From Sphingomonas sp. Leaf339 (GTDB taxonomy: Bacteria > Pseudomonadota > Alphaproteobacteria > Sphingomonadales > Sphingomonadaceae): a stretch of DNA of 46,663 nucleotides. The notes beneath the pieces are model-generated. The model was not told where the DNA came from, made no database searches, and saw only the letters and a program-made list of their open reading frames with translations. A program made the translations under genes and the position numbers. This document shows positions 27,193-35,412 of this stretch, in pieces; positions within the stretch are counted from its first letter, which is position 1, and every line of letters begins with the position of its first letter. The DNA lies in NCBI RefSeq assembly GCF_001426195.1, contig NZ_LMRS01000003.1, positions 1 to 46,663 of the forward strand. Direction: 5' to 3'.

Positions 27193-28095
27193 TTATCGCG
27201 CGGCGAAGGCCTCGCCGAGAATGAGGATCGCATCGACGTGCCGGCGGGCGATGGCCATGACATCGTCGCCGTAACCACCGCCGACCGTACTGGCGAGCGG
27301 CAGGCCCCGCTCGATCGCGAGGCGCGCCATCAACCGCTCGCGCCGCGCCAGCCCCTCAAGCGTCAGGCCGAGCCGACCAAGGCGATCATCCACGAACGGG
27401 TCGACCCCCGCCTGATAGAGGATCAGTTGCGGTTGCACCTCGTCCATCAGCGGCACCAGCGTCGATTCGAGCGTCGCCAGATAGGCGTCGTCGCCCATGC
27501 CGTCGGCCAGCGGCACATCGAGCGTCGATTGCGCCTTGCGCGCCGGGAAGTTCTTTTCGGCGTGGATCGAATAGGTCGCGATCTCCGGCCGCCCCGCCGT
27601 CAGCGCGGCGGTGCCGTCACCCTGGTGAACGTCGACATCGATGATCAGCAGCCGGTCGACGGTCCCCTCCTCGACCAGCCGGGTCGCCGCGACCGCCAGA
27701 TCGTTGAACACGCAATATCCCGCACCCGTGTCGTGCAGGGCATGGTGGCTGCCCCCCGCAGTGTTGGCGGCAAAGCCATGTTCCATCGCCAGCAGCGCCG
27801 CCGCCCAGGTGCCGCCCGGCACCATCGCCGCGCGGGTGGCGACGGTGGCTGTCACCGGGAAGCCGATGCGGCGTTCCTTCATCGGTGGCACGCGCGAAGT
27901 CAGTACCTCGGCGACGTAATCGGGATCGTGCGTCGCCTCCAGCCACGGGGTCGGCATCGGTGTCGCTTCGTGCCAGACGATGCGATCATCCTCTGCCAAC
28001 AACAGATCGCGGATCGCGCCGTTCTTGCCCCAGCGATAGGTCGATCGGCCGGGCGCTTCGGTGACATAGGCGGGATGATGGACGACATGGATCAC
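27193..28095 (-). CDS. Histone deacetylase family protein (arginase/deacetylase fold)
   Basis: The 300-residue zinc hydrolase has the deacetylase motifs GGSHHALHDTGAGYCVFND (His117/His118 charge-relay pair) and IDVDVHQGDGTAAL (zinc ligands Asp153 and His157 beside Asp155). A further metal-site Asp lies in LYQAGVDPFVDD and a C-terminal VGGGYGD completes the site. Bacterial members include acetylpolyamine amidohydrolases and acetoin-utilisation proteins; the substrate here is unknown and is not a histone. It is cytoplasmic. It is first in a minus-strand run with the photolyase and CFA synthase and divergent from an esterase gene 60 bases away. Confidence 0.91.
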   Translation of the reverse strand: MIHVVHHPAYVTEAPGRSTYRWGKNGAIRDLLLAEDDRIVWHEATPMPTPWLEATHDPDYVAEVLTSRVPPMKERRIGFPVTATVATRAAMVPGGTWAAALLAMEHGFAANTAGGSHHALHDTGAGYCVFNDLAVAATRLVEEGTVDRLLIIDVDVHQGDGTAALTAGRPEIATYSIHAEKNFPARKAQSTLDVPLADGMGDDAYLATLESTLVPLMDEVQPQLILYQAGVDPFVDDRLGRLGLTLEGLARRERLMARLAIERGLPLASTVGGGYGDDVMAIARRHVDAILILGEAFAAR

Positions 28096-28155
28096 GCCGC
28101 CTAATTAGGAACGCGAACCACGACCGGCCACCACGATCCGCCACCGGGAGCCTGA

Positions 28156-29133
28156 ATGACCCAACATTATGTCCGTCCAGACGTACGCCGCTTCCTCGAT
28201 TACCTGAACGCCCTGCCCGGCCCGCGCGCGCATGAGGTCGAGCCGGTCGTGGCCCGCCAGATGTTCGCGGCGACCAAGGACCTGACCGATCTGCCGATCG
28301 GCGAACTGGCGGTGATCCGCGATCTGGCGATCCCCGGCCTGGATGGGGCGATGATCGCGGCGCGGCTGTTCGACGCGCAGGCGACGCGGGTGCCGGGGCC
28401 GGTGGTGGTGTTCTATCACGGCGGCGGGTTCGTGTTCGGCGATATCGATACGCATGCCAGCCTGTGCGCGGAGATGGCGCGCATGCTGGGCTTGCCGGTC
28501 GTGTCGGTCGATTACCGGCTGTCGCCCGAACATCGCTGGCCGGCGGCACCCGACGATGCGGAGGCGGCGGCGCGATGGGTGGCGTCGAACCCGGTCGAGC
28601 TGGGCGTCACCGCGACGGCGCTGGTGCTGTGCGGCGACAGTGCGGGCGGGATGCTGACGATCAACACGGCGATGGCGCTGCGCGACGAGCCGGCGGGCGT
28701 GCCGGTGATCGTGCAGGCGCCGCTCTATCCGGTGACCGACCCGGCCGGGCGATATCCGTCATTCGAGGAATTCGCGGACGGATTCGTCCTGACCAAGACG
28801 GCGATGCTGTGGTTCGGCGATGCCTATGCCGCCGACGTCACGCATCCGCGCGGATCGCCGATGACCGTCGACCTGAGCGGCCTGCCGCCGGCGGTGATCG
28901 TGGCGGCGTCGCTCGATCCGTTGCGCGATCAGGGGCGGGCCTATGCCGCGCGGCTGATCGAGGCGGGGGTGCCGGTGGTGTACCGCGAGGCGGTGGGGAC
29001 GATCCATGGCTTCGCCACCTTGCGCAAGGCGATCCCATCGGCGGCGGGTGACATCGCCGGCTTCCTGATCGCGCTGAAAGCAGTCGTGGCGGAATGCGAA
29101 GCGGCGCGCGTGATGGCGCAGGCGGCAGGATGA
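28156..29133 (+). CDS. Alpha/beta hydrolase, hormone-sensitive lipase family
   Basis: The 325-residue cytoplasmic esterase has the oxyanion motif HGGGF at 88-92 and the nucleophile Ser162 in GDSAGG (160-165). A likely catalytic Asp lies in [11 protein letters not shown] and the His in AVGTIHGF near residue 280. HSL-family enzymes hydrolyse short acyl esters; the natural substrate is unknown. Its stop overlaps the rppH start (ATGA). It is the first gene of a plus-strand run that continues to astB. Confidence 0.92.
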   Translation: MTQHYVRPDVRRFLDYLNALPGPRAHEVEPVVARQMFAATKDLTDLPIGELAVIRDLAIPGLDGAMIAARLFDAQATRVPGPVVVFYHGGGFVFGDIDTHASLCAEMARMLGLPVVSVDYRLSPEHRWPAAPDDAEAAARWVASNPVELGVTATALVLCGDSAGGMLTINTAMALRDEPAGVPVIVQAPLYPVTDPAGRYPSFEEFADGFVLTKTAMLWFGDAYAADVTHPRGSPMTVDLSGLPPAVIVAASLDPLRDQGRAYAARLIEAGVPVVYREAVGTIHGFATLRKAIPSAAGDIAGFLIALKAVVAECEAARVMAQAAG

Positions 29134-29615
29134 GCGACCTTCCCTATCGCCCCTGCGCTGGCGTCATGCTGCTGAACCGTGACGGCCGGGTCTTCGTGGG
29201 CCAGCGGATGGATACGACGATCGAGGCATGGCAGATGCCGCAGGGCGGGATCGATCCGGGCGAGGACGCGCTGACCGCCGCGATCCGCGAGCTGGGCGAG
29301 GAGACCGGCGTCGCGCCCGACAAGATCGAGTTGATTGCGGAGGCACCCGGCGACTTCACCTATGACCTGCCGCCCGAATTGATCGGCAAGGCGTGGAAGG
29401 GGAAATGGCGCGGGCAGACGCAGCGATGGTTCCTGTTCCGCTTCCTGGGCGAGGACGCGGATGTCGACATCGATACCAGCCATCGCGAATTCCGGGCGTG
29501 GCGCTGGATCGATCCCGACGACCTGCCGCGCCTGATCGTGCCGTTCAAGCGCGACCTGTACGAGGAGGTGCTGGCGGCGTTCCGCCCTCAACTCGCCGCA
29601 TCGGACGGTCGTTGA
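29130..29615 (+). CDS. rppH: RNA pyrophosphohydrolase RppH
   Basis: The 161-residue Nudix hydrolase removes pyrophosphate from triphosphorylated mRNA 5' ends and so starts RNase E-dependent decay. The Nudix box spans residues 39-61 (GGIDPGED, then REL.EETGV) with all signature residues. [13 protein letters not shown] and the [11 protein letters not shown] start are family-specific. It is cytoplasmic. The ATG at 29130 overlaps the esterase stop. A DUF481 protein gene follows 30 bases downstream. Confidence 0.93.
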   Translation: MSDLPYRPCAGVMLLNRDGRVFVGQRMDTTIEAWQMPQGGIDPGEDALTAAIRELGEETGVAPDKIELIAEAPGDFTYDLPPELIGKAWKGKWRGQTQRWFLFRFLGEDADVDIDTSHREFRAWRWIDPDDLPRLIVPFKRDLYEEVLAAFRPQLAASDGR

Positions 29616-29645
29616 GCGGTTGCAGCATCGGTTGCGGGCTTTAGG

Positions 29646-30578
29646 GTGGCGTCCGTGTTACCGCTTATCCTGATCCTGCAAGCTGCCGTGCCCGCTGCGG
29701 CCACGCCATCCGCGCCGCCGCCCGGTCCGACCGATGCCGGGGCGATGATTCCTGAATCGATCCGCGCGATGCTGGATGCGGCGTTGGAGTCGGGAAATGA
29801 CGGCGATGTCTCCACGATCGTTCGCTATGCGCGATCGGCCGATCCGCTGAGCGGCGATGCGGTACTGGCGATCGCGGAGAAATGGCGCGCCGACCGCGCC
29901 GCCGCGCGCGAACAGGTGATCCGGCAAGCGAGTTTCCTGAACCTGTGGAAGGGCCGCGCCGAGGTCGGCGGGTTCGTCACGACGGGCAATTCGGACACCG
30001 CGGGCGGCAGCGCGGTGCTGGCGGCGGAGCGCGAGGGGCTGCAATGGCGGCACAAGTTCCGGGCGCAGGCGGATTATCAAGAAAGCCTGAACGTCACGAC
30101 GCGCGAGCATTACCTGATCTCGTACGAACCCAACTACAAGTTCGACGACCGTGCCTATGTCTATGGTGCGGTTCAGTATGAGAGCGACCGGTTCCTGGGG
30201 TATAACGACCGTCTGTCGATATCGAGCGGTGCGGGTTACAGCCTGGTCAAGGGACCACGGACGCAGCTCGATCTGGAACTGGGGCCGGCGTACCGGCACA
30301 CCGCATTCACTGACGACACTATCCAGTCGAGCATCGCCGGCCGTGGATCGCTCGATTTCCGCTGGCAGATACTGGGCGGTCTGACGCTGAGGGAACAGGC
30401 GTCGGCCTATGTCCAGCGGTTCAATTCGACGGTCAGCAGCATGACCGCGATCAACGCCAAGCTGCTGGGACCCTTGTCGGCACAACTGTCGTACAACGTG
30501 CAGTATGAAAGCATGCCGCCGGTCGGGCGGGAGACGACGGACACGATCAGCCGCGCCTCGCTGGTCTATTCGTTCTGA
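29646..30578 (+). CDS. DUF481 outer-membrane beta-barrel protein
   Basis: The 310-residue protein has a signal peptide (hydrophobic LPLILILQAAVPAAAT) and a helical spacer to about residue 100. A DUF481 barrel with alternating strands follows (AEVGGFVTTGNSDTAG, YISYEPNYKF-like strands, and the C-terminal LVYSF ending in Phe, as outer-membrane proteins do). DUF481 proteins are salt-inducible or outer-membrane barrels of unclear role. The start may be GTG 29646 or GTG 29655; both have the AGGG context upstream. Two bases separate its stop from the M20 hydrolase start. Confidence 0.85.
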   Translation: MASVLPLILILQAAVPAAATPSAPPPGPTDAGAMIPESIRAMLDAALESGNDGDVSTIVRYARSADPLSGDAVLAIAEKWRADRAAAREQVIRQASFLNLWKGRAEVGGFVTTGNSDTAGGSAVLAAEREGLQWRHKFRAQADYQESLNVTTREHYLISYEPNYKFDDRAYVYGAVQYESDRFLGYNDRLSISSGAGYSLVKGPRTQLDLELGPAYRHTAFTDDTIQSSIAGRGSLDFRWQILGGLTLREQASAYVQRFNSTVSSMTAINAKLLGPLSAQLSYNVQYESMPPVGRETTDTISRASLVYSF

Positions 30579-30580
30579 CC

Positions 30581-31789
30581 GTGGCTACCCTCAGCGGCCT
30601 TGAGCGATCCGTCACCGAACGGATCGACGGCGCGGCGATGCTGGCGCAGGTCGAGGCATGGGGCGCGATCAACAGCGGCACGCGCAATCTGGCCGGGCTG
30701 GCGACGATGGCGGCCCGGCTGGCCGATGCCGCCGCCGCCCTGCCCGGCACCATCCGACTGGTCGAGCCGGTGCCGGTCGACTACATCGGCAGCGACGGGC
30801 GGCGGACCATGCTGGATCATGGTCGCCATCTGGTGGTGACGGTGCGGCCGGATGCGGCGACGCGGTTGCTGTTCGTCGGCCATATGGACACGGTCTACGG
30901 CGTCGATCACCCGTTCCAGCAACTTGCCTGGCGGCCGGACGGCGCGCTGGTCGGCCCCGGCGTTACCGATATGAAGGGCGGTCTGGCAGTGATGCTGGCC
31001 GCACTGGCGGCGGTGGAGGCAAGCAATGGCGCGGCGGGGATCGGGTACGATATCCTCATCAACGCGGACGAGGAAACCGGATCGCTATCGTCGTCGGCGC
31101 TGATCGCCGAACTGGCGGCGGGCAAGCTGGCGGCGCTGGGGTATGAGCCCGCGCTGGCGGATGGCACGCTGGCCGGCGCGCGGGGCGGCACCGGCAATTT
31201 CTCGATCGTGGTGCGCGGCCGCAGCGCCCATGCCGGCCGCAACCCGGAGGATGGCCGCAACGCACTGGTCGCCGCATCGGATCTCGCGATACGTCTCGCC
31301 GCCGCGAAGGCACCGATGCTGGGGGTCAACCCCGCGCGGATCGATGGCGGTGGCCCCAACAACATGGTGCCCGATCTCGCCATTCTGCGCGTGAACTTCC
31401 GGCCGCGCGATGCCGAGGCGATTGCGCAGGGGCAGGCGATACTGAACGACACGGTGGCGACGATCGCCGGCGAGCATGATGTCGGCATCGACCTGCACGG
31501 CAGTTTCAACCGCCCGCCCAAGCCGATCGATGCGGGCGCCGAACGTCTGTTCGCGCTGGTCGGTCGCGCCGGTGCCGATCTGGGCCTGACCATCGGCCGG
31601 CGCGATACGGGCGGCGTGTGCGACGGCAACAACGTCGCCGCCGCCGGCGTGCCGGTGGTCGATACGATGGGTGTACGCGGCGGCGCGATCCATTCCAGCG
31701 ACGAATTCCTGCTGGTCGATAGTCTCGTCGAACGCGCGGCCTTGTCGGCGGTCACCATCCTGCGACTGGCAAAAGGAGGGCTGGCATGA
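30581..31789 (+). CDS. M20 family metallopeptidase/amidohydrolase
   Basis: The 402-residue enzyme has the M20 dizinc site: His101 and Asp103 (VGHMDTVYG), Asp130 (PGVTDMKGG), the catalytic/ligand pair Glu164-Glu165 (NADEETGS) and a C-terminal His in GGAIHSSDEF. The dimerisation lid domain begins near VRGRSAHAGRNPEDGRN. It is of the CPG2/glutamate carboxypeptidase-like type, a family that also includes DapE and ArgE, which remove succinyl or acetyl groups from amino acids. Its stop overlaps the astA start (ATGA). Context suggests N-succinylglutamate or a related pathway intermediate as substrate (inference). It has no signal peptide. Confidence 0.88.
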   Translation: MATLSGLERSVTERIDGAAMLAQVEAWGAINSGTRNLAGLATMAARLADAAAALPGTIRLVEPVPVDYIGSDGRRTMLDHGRHLVVTVRPDAATRLLFVGHMDTVYGVDHPFQQLAWRPDGALVGPGVTDMKGGLAVMLAALAAVEASNGAAGIGYDILINADEETGSLSSSALIAELAAGKLAALGYEPALADGTLAGARGGTGNFSIVVRGRSAHAGRNPEDGRNALVAASDLAIRLAAAKAPMLGVNPARIDGGGPNNMVPDLAILRVNFRPRDAEAIAQGQAILNDTVATIAGEHDVGIDLHGSFNRPPKPIDAGAERLFALVGRAGADLGLTIGRRDTGGVCDGNNVAAAGVPVVDTMGVRGGAIHSSDEFLLVDSLVERAALSAVTILRLAKGGLA

Positions 31790-32811
31790 CGTTCCGCATC
31801 CGCGCGGCCACCGATGCCGATCTCCAGCATCTGTACGAGATGGCGAAGCTGACCGGCGGGGGTTTCACCAACCTGCCGCCTGATCGCCGGTCGCTGAAAG
31901 CGAAGCTCGATCGCAGCAACGCCGCCTTCGCCCGCACCGAGGGGCCGGTGATCGACGAACTGTTCGTGCTGGTGCTGGAGAACACGAGGACCGGCGAGGT
32001 GCGCGGCACGTGCCAGTTGTTCACGCAAGTCGGCGAGCAGCATCCCTTCTACAGCTATCGCCTTGGCACGCTGACCCAGCACAGCCGCGAACTGGGGCGT
32101 ACGTTCCGCGCCGAGATGCTGACGCTGACCACCGATCTGGAAGGGTCGAGCGAGGTCGGCGGGCTGTTCCTCCATCCCGGCGAGCGCGCGGGCGGGCTCG
32201 GGCTGTTGCTTGCGCGATCGCGCTACCTGTTCATCGCCGCGCACCGGCCGCGTTTCGCCGATCGCATCCTGGCGGAATTACGCGGGGTGATCGACGAGGC
32301 GGGGGGATCGCCGTTCTGGGACGGGCTGGCCGGGCGCTTCTTCGGGATGAATTTCCAGGATGCCGACCAGTTCAATGCGATCAATGGCCACCAGTTCATC
32401 GCCGATCTGATGCCCAAGCATCCGATCTATACCGCCATGCTGTCCGAAGGCGCTCGCGCCGCGATCGGCCTGCCGCATCCGTCGGGCCGGGCAGCGATGC
32501 GGATGCTGGAGCATGAAGGTTTCCGGTACGAGGGCTATCTCGACATCTTCGACGGCGGCCCGACGATGACCGCGCGCACCGATCAGGTGACGTCGGTGCG
32601 CGGGGCCGCCGAGACGCGTGTGGTGGCGATCGATGAGATGATCGACGGGGGCGGCAACGACGAGCTGGTCGCGAGCGGCCGGCTGGCCGCGTTCCGCTGC
32701 GCGTTCGGCCAGGTGCGCGAGGTGGCGGACGGCGTGATCCTGTCGCCCGACTGCGCCGCCGCGCTGGGGGTCGAAGCAGGAGACAAGGTAATGCGGGTCG
32801 GCCGATGGTAG
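31786..32811 (+). CDS. astA: Arginine N-succinyltransferase
   Basis: The 341-residue cytoplasmic enzyme transfers succinyl from succinyl-CoA to L-arginine, the first step of the AST arginine-degradation pathway. Family features are the N-terminal IRAATDADLQHLYEMAKLTG, GGGFTNLPPDR, then SSEVGGLFLHPGERAGGLG, FWDGLAGRFFGMNF and the late HEGFRYEGYLDIFDGGP. Its length fits AstA (about 340). It is coupled at both ends: ATGA with the M20 hydrolase upstream and a 7-base overlap with astB downstream. Confidence 0.95.
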   Translation: MTFRIRAATDADLQHLYEMAKLTGGGFTNLPPDRRSLKAKLDRSNAAFARTEGPVIDELFVLVLENTRTGEVRGTCQLFTQVGEQHPFYSYRLGTLTQHSRELGRTFRAEMLTLTTDLEGSSEVGGLFLHPGERAGGLGLLLARSRYLFIAAHRPRFADRILAELRGVIDEAGGSPFWDGLAGRFFGMNFQDADQFNAINGHQFIADLMPKHPIYTAMLSEGARAAIGLPHPSGRAAMRMLEHEGFRYEGYLDIFDGGPTMTARTDQVTSVRGAAETRVVAIDEMIDGGGNDELVASGRLAAFRCAFGQVREVADGVILSPDCAAALGVEAGDKVMRVGRW

Positions 32812-34070
32812 GGTCATCGGGACTGGTCGAGATCAATTTCGACGGCATCATCGGCCCCAGCCACAATTATGCCGGCCTGAGCCACGGTAATCTGGCCGCG
32901 ACGCGTAACGCCGGCAAGGTCGCCCACCCCCGCGCCGCCGCGTTGCAGGGGATCGCCAAGATGCGCGCCAACCTGTCGCTGGGGCTGGTGCAGGGCATCC
33001 TGCCGCCGCATCCCCGCCCGGATCACGACTGGCTCGCCGCCCTCGCCACCGATTACAAGCGGGCGCCGATCCATCTGAAAGCGCAGGCACTGTCTGCGTC
33101 GGCGATGTGGGCGGCCAATGCCGCGACCGTCTCGCCCGCCCCGGATGCGACGGATGGGCGTTGTCACCTGACGGTCGCCAATCTGGTGACGATGGCGCAT
33201 CGCAGCCACGAATGGCCGGCGACGCTGGCGATGCTGCGCGTCGCGTTCGCCGATCCCGCCTTCGTCGTCCATCCGCCGGTGCCCGCACCGTTCGGGGACG
33301 AGGGCGCCGCCAATCACATGCGGCTGGCCGATCATCACGGCGCGGCCGGGGTCGAAGTATTCGTCTATGGCAAGGCCGGCGGCCCCTTCCCCGCCAGGCA
33401 ATCGCGTGAGGCGAGCGAGGCAGTGGCGCGTGCGCACAGGCTCGATCCCGCCCGCACGCTGTTCGTGGAGCAATCCGCCGCCGCCATCGCGGCCGGCGCG
33501 TTCCACAACGATGTCGTCGCGGTCGTCAACGAACGCGTGCTGTTCGCGCATGAGCAGGCGTTCGCCGATCCGGCGCAGGTCTATGCGAACCTCCGCCGCC
33601 TGCTGCCCACGGTCGAGATCGTCGAGGTGCCGGCCGCCGCCGTCAGCCTGCAGGATGCGATCACGTCATACCTGTTCAACGCGCAGCTCGTCTCGACCGG
33701 GAATGGCACGACGTTGATCGTGCCCGGGGAGGCGCGAGCGAACGCCGCCGTGTGGCGCTGGCTGGAGGGACATGCGGCCGGCAACGGCCCGATCCGGCGG
33801 CTGAACGTGGTCGATGTTCGCGAATCGATGGCCAATGGCGGTGGTCCTGCATGCTTGCGGTTGCGGGTCGTCGCCGATCCGGCGACGATCGATCCGCGCT
33901 TTCTGGTCGATGACGGGAAGCTCGACCGGATTGCCGCACTGGTGGCGGAGGCTTGGCCGGAGGCGATCGCGGCCGATGCGATCGGTGATCCCGCACTCAT
34001 CGCCACCATCGAAAGCGCGCGTCGGCGATTGCTGGCGTTGCTCGATCTGGGTGAGTTGATCGACGCCTAG
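32805..34070 (+). CDS. astB: N-succinylarginine dihydrolase
   Basis: The 421-residue enzyme converts N2-succinylarginine to succinylornithine with release of ammonia and CO2, the second AST step. It has the family start VEINFDGIIGPSHNYAGLS and the catalytic nucleophile Cys350 in GGGPACLRLRV. A His/Glu-bearing HEWPATLAMLRVAF block and FHNDVVAVVNE complete the amidinotransferase-fold active site. The protein is slightly shorter than E. coli AstB (447). It overlaps astA by 7 bases. No astC, astD or astE follow: the next genes are sulfate-activation genes. Confidence 0.95.
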   Translation: MVGSSGLVEINFDGIIGPSHNYAGLSHGNLAATRNAGKVAHPRAAALQGIAKMRANLSLGLVQGILPPHPRPDHDWLAALATDYKRAPIHLKAQALSASAMWAANAATVSPAPDATDGRCHLTVANLVTMAHRSHEWPATLAMLRVAFADPAFVVHPPVPAPFGDEGAANHMRLADHHGAAGVEVFVYGKAGGPFPARQSREASEAVARAHRLDPARTLFVEQSAAAIAAGAFHNDVVAVVNERVLFAHEQAFADPAQVYANLRRLLPTVEIVEVPAAAVSLQDAITSYLFNAQLVSTGNGTTLIVPGEARANAAVWRWLEGHAAGNGPIRRLNVVDVRESMANGGGPACLRLRVVADPATIDPRFLVDDGKLDRIAALVAEAWPEAIAADAIGDPALIATIESARRRLLALLDLGELIDA

Positions 34071-34083
34071 ACCCTTTCCACCC

Positions 34084-34128
34084 GCAGCTTTGCTGCTCCT
34101 TCCTTCTGCCACCGGGGAGAGGGAAGGA
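34084..34128 (+). terminator. Possible terminator/REP-like element after astB
   Basis: A GCAGC-TTT-GCTGC hairpin (34084-34096) is followed by TCCTTCC (34097-34103) pairing with GGAAGGA (34122-34128), then TGTTTAAAA. The structure is weak. The pyrimidine/purine blocks resemble small intergenic repeats common in sphingomonads. Confidence 0.35.
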
Positions 34129-34225
34129 TGTTTAAAACTGTCGGGTTAACTGACAGGTAACCATATCGCTTAACCCGGATATGGCGGATTTCCGGGATTG
34201 GCCTCGCCCTTGCTTAACTTTAGCC

Positions 34226-34444
34226 ATGCTCACCCGCCTTGCCCGCCTGTTCGTCATCAAGACCAAGTTCGAGGCGTTTCTCGTCATCTATGGCCTCGCC
34301 CTCGGCGCGACGCATCGCGGGGTGCAGTATCTTCAGCAATACCCCGGTACCGGTGGCTGGCTGTTGTTCGCGTGCTGTCCGATCGCGGTGTTCATGGCCG
34401 GCGGGCGCATCCTCGATTCACTGGAGCGGGAGTACGCGGGCTGA
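34226..34444 (+). CDS. Small inner-membrane protein
   Basis: The 72-residue protein has two predicted membrane segments (about residues 12-30, FEAFLVIYGLALGA, and 41-58, GWLLFACCPIAVFMAGG). A charged loop with HRGVQYLQQYPGTGG sits between them, and an acidic/basic C-terminal tail (ILDSLEREYAG) follows. The ATG at 34226 precedes the first conserved MLTRLARLFVIKTKFEAF segment; the in-frame ATG at 34181 would add unlike residues. It is a conserved-looking sphingomonad small protein of unknown role. It precedes cysD by 67 bases and may share its transcript. Confidence 0.8.
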   Translation: MLTRLARLFVIKTKFEAFLVIYGLALGATHRGVQYLQQYPGTGGWLLFACCPIAVFMAGGRILDSLEREYAG

Positions 34445-34511
34445 CACGCTTTTGCGGTCAACAGGATAACTTGGCTCCTTTCCGGCGCGGTCTACCCTAT
34501 CTGCACTGGAC

Positions 34512-35411
34512 ATGAGCACGCTCACCCATCTGCAACGCCTCGAAGCTGAGAGCATCCATATCCTGCGCGAGGTCGTCGCCGAAACCGAGCGGCCGGTGAT
34601 GCTGTATTCGGTCGGCAAGGATTCGGCGGTGATGCTGCATCTGGCGAAAAAGGCTTTCGCGCCGGGCAAGCCGCCCTTCCCGCTGCTGCATGTCGACACG
34701 ACCTGGAAATTCCGCGCGATGTACCAGCTGCGCGACCGGGCCGCCGCCGAGGCCGGCATGGAACTGATCGTCCATCGCAACCCCGAGGCGGAGGCACAGG
34801 GGATCAATCCGTTTGATCATGGCGGTCGCCACACCGACATGTGGAAGACGGAGGGGCTGAAACAGGCGCTGACGCTGGGCGGGTATGACGCCGCCTTTGG
34901 TGGCGCGCGGCGGGACGAGGAAAAGAGCCGGGCGAAGGAGCGCATTTTCTCGTTCCGCTCCGCCAGCCACGGCTGGGATCCCAAGGCGCAGCGGCCGGAA
35001 TTGTGGCGGCTCTACAATACCCGGCTGAACCGCGGCGAATCGCTGCGCGTGTTTCCGCTGTCGAACTGGACCGAGCTGGATATCTGGCAGTACATTCTGG
35101 CCGAGGGGATCGAGATTGTTCCGCTTTATTTCGCCGCGCCGCGCCCGACGGTTGAGCGCGACGGCATGCTGCTGATGGTCGATGACGACCGGTTCCGCCT
35201 GAACCCCGGCGAGGCGCCGGTGGACCGATCGATCCGTTTCCGCACGCTGGGCTGTTACCCGCTGACCGGCGCGGTCGAAAGCGAGGCGGACACCCTGTCC
35301 GCGATCATCCAGGAAATGTTGCTGACGACCACGTCGGAGCGGCAGGGCCGGGCGATCGATCACGATCAGTCGGGCAGCATGGAAAAGAAGAAGCGCGAGG
35401 GATATTTCTGA
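34512..35411 (+). CDS. cysD: Sulfate adenylyltransferase subunit 2
   Basis: The 299-residue catalytic subunit of ATP sulfurylase makes APS from ATP and sulfate with the GTPase CysN as partner. The PP-loop SVGKDS is at 33-38, and the family blocks [32 protein letters not shown] and the C-terminal [11 protein letters not shown] are intact. It is cytoplasmic. One base separates its stop from the cysNC ATG, so the two are coupled. The gene opens the sulfate-activation operon cysD-cysNC-cysQ. Confidence 0.96.
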   Translation: MSTLTHLQRLEAESIHILREVVAETERPVMLYSVGKDSAVMLHLAKKAFAPGKPPFPLLHVDTTWKFRAMYQLRDRAAAEAGMELIVHRNPEAEAQGINPFDHGGRHTDMWKTEGLKQALTLGGYDAAFGGARRDEEKSRAKERIFSFRSASHGWDPKAQRPELWRLYNTRLNRGESLRVFPLSNWTELDIWQYILAEGIEIVPLYFAAPRPTVERDGMLLMVDDDRFRLNPGEAPVDRSIRFRTLGCYPLTGAVESEADTLSAIIQEMLLTTTSERQGRAIDHDQSGSMEKKKREGYF

Positions 35412-35412
35412 C

